NCBI GenBank assembly: GCA_033557675.1
Contig: JAWQRM010000346.1
Coordinates: 1 to 23,884 of the forward strand
From: Coptodactyla brooksi
Lineage: Eukaryota > Arthropoda > Insecta > Coleoptera > Scarabaeidae
Length of the DNA stretch: 23,884 nucleotides
Direction: 5' to 3'
The position numbers and the translations under genes were made by a program. Positions 17,867 through 23,884 of the stretch are shown here, piece by piece (within the stretch, counting starts at the first letter, position 1; the number at the start of each line of letters is the position of its first letter). The notes beneath the pieces are model-generated. The model saw only the letters and a list, made by a program, of their open reading frames with translations, did no database searches and was not told the DNA's origin.

Positions 17867-18640
17867 GGTGTCAAGTTTAACGTGAATTTTCGTGATATTT
17901 CGCTTTTTTATGTTCATAAAAGCAAGAAAGGCGTCGATGTTCATAAAGAGGCGTTTGAAGTTTATGGCGTTGATGTGTTAACAGAAGGCACTTATCAGAA
18001 TTAGTTTAGCAAGTTTGTCTCTGAAGATTTTTCATTCAAAGTTGACCACCATTCTGGTTGACCAACTGAAACTGATGATAACGATATGAAATGTATAGTG
18101 CAATCAGATCGCCATATTTCAACACATGAGATTGGCAAAAAGCTCCAACTTCATTTTCGAGCCATCAAAAGGCATTTGCAGAGCTTGGATACGTTAAAAA
18201 AATCAATTTTAGAGTTACATCTACAACTTGCAACTCAAGCGTAAACAATTACTTTTCGAACGCAAGTTAAGGATTGTTTACAATAATATTAATCGAGAAA
18301 GATCGTGAAATAAATGAACCAGCACAACCGACATCTAAAATCGAATTGGAACAAAAGAAGGTCATGATGTCAATTTGGTGGGATTACAAAGATGTTGCGT
18401 ATTTTAAGCTGCTTCCAAGGAACGAAACGGTTAGCTCAGATATGTACTGTAAGCATAGTGAAATTAAATGAAGCTGTCAAAGAAAAACGTTCAGAATTAG
18501 CAACCCTGTAAGTTTTTTGAATGCCAAAAATTGTTGGTACATAGTTGGGAAGTGATGCAACATCCACCATGTACACCCAACCTTGCATCATCAGATTATT
18601 ACGATCTTTGTAAAACTCCTTAAACTTTCAACGATGGTGC
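17867..18640 (+). pseudogene. Mariner transposase remnant M3
   Basis: Beginning near a GTG at 17868-17870 in the place of the usual ATG, the plus strand reads NVNFRDISLFYVHKSKKGVD and VYGVDVLTEGTYQN, then FSKFVSEDFSFKVDHHSG, then a second DNA-binding part (CIVQSDRHISTHEIGKKLQL). After a deletion that removes the first catalytic Asp region it continues NEPAQPTSKIELEQKKVMMS, IWWDYKDVAYFKLLPRNE (18310-18430), NEAVKEKRSELAT, then SWEVMQHPPCTPNLASSDYY and DLCKTP (18549-18620). Several stops and frameshifts are present. The segment between the two last parts lacks the H.DNARPH catalytic motif. Two of three catalytic positions are therefore missing. Same family as M2. Confidence 0.85.
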
Positions 18641-18809
18641 AAGAAATGGTATGTTGTAAAAGTAACGAAATTACTTTTGCAATAACCTGATACTTGATGT
18701 TATAATACCTATGTAGTTTTGTTAATACTGTTAACATGATGGCAGGATATGATACTGCAACGAATACCTCAATAAATGCAGGCACGAACCCTGTACCATT
18801 GAGGGTACA

Positions 18810-19133
18810 ATGAGAATACTGGCGATTGAAGTAAAAGGTAATAAACCCGACGCCAGAAAATCCCTAGAAATTACAGAACTAGAAACACAAAAAACCCCAA
18901 TACAATTCACACCATATAGTCACTTGATAGTGATGAAAGTCGAAACGTGTCATGAACAAAAAAAACTGATTGTTCGTCAAAACCGAATGAATATTCAACA
19001 CCACTATATTACGACGAAACAAGGATATCAACTAACACAAGAACTAAAAACTGTTACACGTTTAGTCGCGTGGTGTACCGTTGTAGACCAGTCCTGTTTG
19101 AACACAGATAACGCAAATCAAATTACTTGTTAG
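18810..19133 (+). CDS. Hypothetical 107-residue ORF, unassigned
   Basis: An ATG at 18810 opens a frame to a TAG at 19131-19133, MRILAIEVKGNKPDARKSLE to TDNANQITC. It is hydrophilic and basic in the middle (EQKKLIVRQNRMNIQHHYIT), with four Cys and no signal peptide or membrane segment. Among the frames that do not shadow an element it is the longest with an ATG. No family is recognised, and no TATA, splice or poly-A context stands out. It follows mariner M3 by about 170 bp but is not mariner-like. A relic of another element or a chance frame are both possible. Confidence 0.25.
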   Translation: MRILAIEVKGNKPDARKSLEITELETQKTPIQFTPYSHLIVMKVETCHEQKKLIVRQNRMNIQHHYITTKQGYQLTQELKTVTRLVAWCTVVDQSCLNTDNANQITC

Positions 19134-19139
19134 CTTTAA

Positions 19140-20640
19140 GGAGGCCTCAAGTATAACTAACAGCTATTAGGCCCGAACACTTTTAATTGTTGAGTAGCCA
19201 AAAAGGGGCGGTCTACGATCGCAGTCCACGCGACTAACGGAGGGTTAATAGCGGTGTAATCAAAAGATAGGTTTCAAAATGAGAAAGATTTCAAACCGGT
19301 TATTGTATTGTACTATTATGCTATGTAATAAAGTCAGCTCTTTGGTTAGTAGTTATCATTCAAGTGGGTAAGCAGGAGATTTGCGGTTTCGTCTGTGGCT
19401 TTACATTTCAATGAGAATATATATTCCACAGAAGTATAGTAATACGCAATACTTGATGAAAAAACAATGTGCGATATTAACTGTCTTGTAGTCATTTTCT
19501 AGCATAGCCAAACATCATTCTTTTGTTCTGTTTTTCGATTTTAAAAGCAAGTACTAAGAACTCGTTCCACTCTATGCATGTGAGCTCCTTAATGTCTCTC
19601 ATGGCAAAAAGCGCAAGAACTGTGAGAACCCATCAATTCCTAACCTAACAGTCTAATTTAAATGGAGCTCGCTCAGAGATCTAGTACATAAATCGCGATC
19701 CATGCGCCCATAAGTCGAAGGTAATTGTTAATAACGTTCGATCCAGTCATGGCAGGCCTGGATGGAAGCAGTCGTGACGTCTCGACACGGCAAACAATGC
19801 TGGGCGACCGTCACGACACTGTGTGGCGGACGCCGAATCACGACAAGAAGACATTTTCGCCGAAACCGAGAGTGAATCAGTGCGAAGAGCGTACAATAAG
19901 GTTGAAAAATAATCGAAACTCGTTAACACTTTTACTAGACGTTTCTTTTGGAGCTATTGTGGTGTAACCGATACTCCCTGTACTTATGGTCATAACGCCA
20001 TATGAACAGAAAGGCATTATAGAAATGGAGCAATTGGAACTGGAAGGTGTGATTGCTACATACAGGTTTATGAACATTTTACGATTTGGACGATATAATT
20101 GCTTCCTAACGGTTCTTTAATATTGACAGAATGGTGCCTAGATGCAGCGTTAGTAACATCCAAGTTAACTATACTTCCTTAAACGTGAATGATACGTCTT
20201 TTAAATTGGGAACACCATTATTGATAGCCCAGATTATTTATAGCCTCTGTTAGTAATATCCAGTCGGAATGAACAGGAAGTTGATGTATTACTATAGTTG
20301 TACATATTATAAATAATACCCAACCTCAAAATCCTGCCTCGGATTTCGATGACTGCGTTAATCTTTCGGTTTAACAGACGGTTTGAATGAAAGTTAACAT
20401 AACGACCTGTGTGGGTTGGCTTCGTATACCAGTTCAGGATTATATACTGATCCTCTTTTCCGATTATTAGTGCACCTAGAAAGGGAACGGACTAGCTACT
20501 CTCTTTTGTGTCGCATACCATCATATTTGCCATTTTTAATTAACTAATTGTTATACGTGTTTACCGCCATTCTCGCTCGGAAATAAGTTTTATCTGTATA
20601 ATTAAACAAATAATTTTACTCTAAGGAAAAGTAAACTACA
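19140..20640. other. No supported gene; one GC-rich ORF at 19749-19967
   Basis: Mostly AT-rich with a GC-rich island at 19700-19900. There an ATG at 19749 opens a 72-codon frame (MAGLDGSSRDVSTRQTMLGD, then DKKTFSPKPRVNQCEERTIR) that ends at 19967. It has no recognised family. Minus-strand frames overlap it (19747-19929, 19877-20077), so the openness may reflect base composition. Confidence 0.35.
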
Positions 20641-20728
20641 TTAACCCTGTTGTGTTCCTAGAATGTCATATACATTTGTGCACCTCCGGGTCATATTGAC
20701 CCAGTACGTTGATAATGGGGAACACGGG
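20641..20728 (+). mobile_element. Candidate piggyBac-derived MITE, about 90 bp
   Basis: It begins TTAACCCTGTTGTGTTCC, matching the piggyBac ends at 9401, 11932 and 12479. A perfect palindrome, GGGTCATATTGACCC at 20688-20702, lies 44 bp inside, the same spacing as the degenerate copy at 9449-9463 inside the 9401 end. On the right, GGAACACGGG at 20719-20728 could be the shortened complement of the left end, but the TTAA there has decayed to ATTT. The left end is convincing; the right boundary is an inference. Confidence 0.55.
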
Positions 20729-21545
20729 ATTTCAAAGTACATATTATATGTTGAAATAATATTTATATCCAAAGTTCATTATGCCACATATGCTACATAA
20801 TTATCACAAGTGTAAGCTTAGTTGCCTCCTTTTTGTTAAATTGTACCCTTGAAATGCGTCATTTATATAAGCGACATTTTACATACGACGCTTCACAAAA
20901 TGTAGAGTAATTTGTTTTGAAATCAATTAAGTGAGTCTATATTGCCGGCGCAAGCCCTTCGCTTATTGACCAATTTGCTAATGACGTGATCGTCACGAGG
21001 TTGATTGTAACGCGAGAAATAACTGTAAGTGTTTAGTAGCGCCATCTTCAAATCGTTAGATCTAACTACCCACTATTAATAGTTCGTAATGAATCTAACA
21101 GGTGGCACATTCGTCAAGCAACGCAGTAAATATTTGACAATTGACGTAATGCTTCACAAAGCGCAGTTACTCAGTTGTTATTAAATTATTACGTGCATTC
21201 CAAAGACAAATTGATTATTTTAAGTGCAATAAAGGAACAGCCCCAGAATAAGTTGTGTATTGTAAGTACGTTTTGAAGAACCTAAATAATAACTTTCATA
21301 AACAATGAGGTCAACGACCTGGAAACCAACCTGACATAAACTCAATCTGCGATATCAAAGCATTTCATTACTGAATCACAAAGTCATTTCAATGACTGAG
21401 TGGAATGATTTAATTATCAGTAAATCGTATAATAAAGATCGGCTTTGGATTTCCCGAAGAATACGTGTCGGTGTGCTGGAACAAATTGCAGTTAAGGTAT
21501 ACTCCTTAAATATTTTATTGAAAATTATTTTAATCGAATTGAAAT
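20729..21545. other. No supported gene
   Basis: AT-rich. A plus-strand frame from an ATG at 21392 reads MTEWNDLIISKSYNKDRLWI up to a possible splice donor (AAG/GTATAC) near 21497, and runs on to 21670 only by crossing the Tc1 relic. A TATATAA word at 20864-20870 has no initiator or gene nearby. I would not call either. Confidence 0.35.
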
Positions 21546-21850
21546 TCAATAGATTTATGTCGGGGAGTGTGAATAGTAGACAAAGGGATCATGCAGACTC
21601 CAGTTGCGTGAATTTTTCATCAGCAGGATGTGCGAACCAGTTTCGGATGTGCAGAGATGTGTGCTTTTGATCGTTGTTCTGCAGGAAAACGAAGGCACAA
21701 CCTACAGTACGTAATTTTCACGGCGCATGGTGTTCTCAAATACGTTTTTGTATCCCCATACCATACACGACCCATCTCCATGCTTAACACTGGGGATTTG
21801 GTATTTGTAACCGTATCTGGTGTTGACGGGTATCTTGATTTTTCTACAAG
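21546..21850 (-). pseudogene. Tc1-like transposase fragment
   Basis: On the minus strand VKHGDGSCMVWGYKNVFENT (21787-21730) matches the 'VKHGGGSVMVWG.F' segment of Tc1-family transposases. After a stop and frameshift, FLQNNDQKHTSLHIRNWF (about 21690-21630) matches 'F.QDNDPKHTS....WF', with the catalytic Asp of QDND read as Asn. Then SPDINLLN (21570-21546) matches the 'SPDLNPIE' segment that holds the third catalytic residue, here lost. The N-terminal DNA-binding half and both terminal repeats are absent. The fragment is about 300 bp of a gene normally near 1 kb. Confidence 0.75.
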
Positions 21851-21860
21851 CCTTTTGTAG

Positions 21861-22253
21861 ATTTCTTCAAAATTAAATCAAACGTATTTAATTTAGATTA
21901 TTTAAAATATTTGTTGTTAATTAACATTTAATGTACTTGTTTAATTGCTTCTTTTCAGTGCATAAAGTATGTGTATGCACAAGTGCGTTGAAGTAAAACA
22001 TAACCAAGAAAAGAACTAGCCTTGACAACCATCACAGCAATCTGACATAAACTTTGACATACGCATAAAGTTTTAACTTAATAAGTAACCTTTGGCATGT
22101 TAGCTATTGAATTCGAATTAAAAATAAAATATTGTATACAACACAGGATTAAGCTTAGCTTTATCCGCCGAGGACTTAATCTCCCAAGTGGTTAATGTGT
22201 CCCAAGCTACTTTAATCCCTTGTTGTATAAATAACTATCACCTATACTTCAAA
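21861..22253. other. No gene seen; AT-rich
   Basis: No frame or repeat worth naming. A pyrimidine tract with CAG at about 21950-21960 resembles a splice acceptor, but nothing follows it. Confidence 0.45.
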
Positions 22254-22371
22254 TTGTCATGACAACTGTCAAATCGATGTTTCAAGCGACAAATTGCCAT
22301 GGCAACTTTCAGATTGCCCTGACAGTTGTCAAATTGACATTTCAAATGTGAAATTGACAGATCTTTTGACA
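22254..22371. repeat. Dense TGACA/TGTCA array with two 12-bp palindromes
   Basis: Eight TGACA or TGTCA words fall within 118 bp (first bases 22255, 22260, 22267, 22320, 22327, 22335, 22355, 22367). Two perfect palindromes, TTGTCATGACAA (22254-22265) and TTGCCATGGCAA (22294-22305), sit 40 bp apart in similar surroundings (CAAATTG...CAACT), so the array looks like a diverged tandem repeat of about 40 bp. TGACA is the core site of TALE homeodomain proteins such as Homothorax and TGIF, so a binding array is possible. Confidence 0.55.
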
Positions 22372-22522
22372 GGTGTAATTGATAAAATTTAAAATTTTAA
22401 AATTAATTCATTGAATTGAGAGATCAGATTAACAATACAACAAAAAATAATTATTAATTTTGATTAAAAAAAAAGTAGACTGGCTTGAAATGTAGTTGCT
22501 TGCGTAACGACTTTTCTCAAAT

Positions 22523-22540
22523 AAAAAAAATATTTTTTTT
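22523..22540. repeat. A8-TA-T8 palindrome in homopolymer-rich DNA
   Basis: A perfect 18-bp palindrome sits in DNA full of A and T runs (22460-22580). TTTCTCAAAT also occurs on both sides. Probably low-complexity sequence. Confidence 0.7.
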
Positions 22541-22599
22541 GAAAAAACATTTCTCAAATTAAACATTTTTTTTTCAAAAATTGCGCTACTTCATGTTTT

Positions 22600-23518
22600 T
22601 CTTCTATAACAGCAGGTTTTCCTTTCTTGAAGTCCTCTTTACCACGTCTGACACGTAAGTGTAGTTATTGAATTTTCTTTCTAGAGGGGCCTGTGTAAGT
22701 GGGATCTTTTCGAAGTCTTGGGAAGGCTGGTCGAATCGCATGTTTGCAGATAATCATTTACACTGCTTCGAGTCAGTGACATTTCGTCGTGTTGTTTTTT
22801 TGTATTTTTTGGTTTTGTAGACTACGTCCTTTCGACGATGTGTCGGATATATCGGTAAAGACCATCAGTTTCATTGGTTCGTTTATCATCTGCAGGTGAA
22901 TGGAGAGGCGATTGTATTTCCTCTGACGGGATTTCGTGTGTATTTTTCACCTAAGTGTCGTACTGCACTTCTTCCTTACATCCTTTATTTTTACCCGTAC
23001 CTGGTGTCTTTCCATGTGGGGCCATCATTGGAAGACGAGTTTGCCGTTACGTGGGATGGGATTCTTGTTTTTCGCAGATGTGGAGCACTAACTACGTGTG
23101 GAAGAATAATTTAGTTAACTTCGGGCAGATATCGAATTTGATTTGTATATTGTAGACCAACGAGTGAGGTATAACGATATTTCAAATTCTTATTGTGTAA
23201 ATCTTGATTACGAAGATTGTATATATTTTGTTGATACTGATTTGATAGTATATGTTGTTATTGTCCATCGCAGGTGTTTCGTTTTCGTCGTTGCAGATGG
23301 ATTACAAATGTAGGGTGTCCCAGAACGAAAACGTGGCGCTATTTCTTTACCTTATCTCTAGGACCCACCCCTTTCTCCACTTGTAACGGGTTGGTACCCG
23401 GGGACTCTGCGTAATCTAGAGGTTTGATGTTCTCCAAAAGGGAGAAAATGTAGTGTCAGTGTTTGTTAGAAGAAACAGAGATCTGTCGTCTCGTAGTCAC
23501 TAGAACTTCTACCTACAA
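22600..23518. other. No supported gene
   Basis: A T-rich stretch gives way to a GC-richer one at 22680-23110 and again at 23280-23440. A plus-strand frame at 22896-23114 (72 codons) lacks an upstream in-frame context and an overlapping frame at 22955-23155 is equally open. Neither resembles a known family. Confidence 0.4.
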
Positions 23519-23576
23519 GGTCAAAAAGGATCGAGGCAGGTATAGGGGCAGGGCCGTTATTAAATATTTTATTTTT
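23519..23576 (-). pseudogene. 58-bp piece of a PLE C-terminal end
   Basis: It matches 10761-10818 with four differences over 58 bp, all transitions. On the minus strand it reads KIFNNGPAPIPASILFDL, against KIFNNGSVPIPASILFDL in PLE 4. Nothing before or after continues the match, so only this short end is present. Confidence 0.8.
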
Positions 23577-23884
23577 AAAAAAGATTATGTAATAATTGAT
23601 CTTGTACTGCACAGATGTTAGTGCTGCTGCGAGGACTAGTCACAAAACTGCTCTCGAAGAGAGCTATAGGCTGTTAACAAATGAAACTGTCACTTGGCAT
23701 AGAGTTTAAACATTATTAGTCTGTTTAGATCTCTAAGTTTTGTTCTTTTTTTTAATTGTAAATAATTGAAGTTAACCTTTAAAGCAAGGGCGGCTCAGAT
23801 CGGATCAGCTCTCCCAGCGGAGCTCACAATGTGCATTCCGCCATTCATTCGCTAGACCACCCGTATGGGTGTGAGTATATAGAG
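23577..23884. other. No gene seen at the right edge
   Basis: Unassigned. The last 120 bases are GC-richer, with a small AGCTC/GAGCT hairpin around 23805-23823. The segment continues beyond the window. Confidence 0.4.

Noticed and set aside
18072..18089. CTGATGA followed by GAAA
   Set aside because: Stem II would be only two base pairs, and the bases are explained as mariner coding sequence.
20864..20870. TATATAA as a TATA box
   Set aside because: The region is AT-rich and there is no initiator or downstream frame to support it.
1..23884. CRISPR array, operons, bacterial promoters or phage genes
   Set aside because: No regularly spaced repeats, no runs of adjacent genes with ribosome-binding sites, and all recognised families are eukaryotic transposons.

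Overview
This window looks like noncoding, repeat-laden nuclear DNA from an insect or another arthropod. It is AT-rich, nearly every reading frame is short and interrupted, and the recognisable coding matter is decayed transposable elements of typical insect classes: Penelope-like elements (PLEs), mariner, Tc1, piggyBac and an endonuclease-reverse transcriptase LINE. I found no intact host gene, tRNA, rRNA or CRISPR array, and no bacterial-type gene organisation. The species cannot be named from what is visible.

Layout. 1-246 is an open tail that may end an LTR-retrotransposon polyprotein. 247-3040 is mostly unassigned, with GC-richer patches. 3042-5274 is a 5'-truncated PLE bracketed by inverted copies of its own 3' end. 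5655-6110 is a fragment of a second PLE. 6400-7200 is unassigned GC-richer DNA. 7429-8090 is an internally deleted mariner carrying a perfect 48-bp duplication. 8197-8463 (minus) is a two-helix hydrophobic ORF. 9401-12606 is the most structured part: a minus-strand piggyBac-like element between TTAA-flanked ends at 9401 and 11932, its middle replaced by two head-to-tail PLE fragments, one of which holds a further insertion of about 310 bp; next to it lies a second, shortened copy of the piggyBac end plus flank. 12607-14330 is GC-richer, starts with a good TATA box and holds six TAATTA sites in about 540 bp. 14346-14787 is an unexplained GC-rich block open in several frames. 14962-16905 (minus) is a LINE running from the end of its endonuclease through the reverse transcriptase to the C-terminus. 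17130-18640 holds two mariner remnants separated by a perfect 23-bp-stem hairpin. 18810-19133 is an unassigned ORF. 20641-20728 is a tiny piggyBac-derived MITE candidate. 21546-21850 (minus) is a Tc1 fragment. 22254-22371 is a dense TGACA/TGTCA array. 23519-23576 is a 58-bp echo of the PLE tail seen at 10761.

None of the elements appears able to move on its own. Stops and frameshifts are frequent, and key catalytic residues are altered in three of them: YVDD to YVDH in the first PLE, YADD to YAND in the LINE, and QDND to QNND in Tc1. I see no credible new multi-gene system. The most informative features are structural: the nested piggyBac/PLE locus, the inverted-terminus PLE, the piggyBac MITE recognised by a shared end and internal palindrome, and the perfect hairpin at 17.6 kb.
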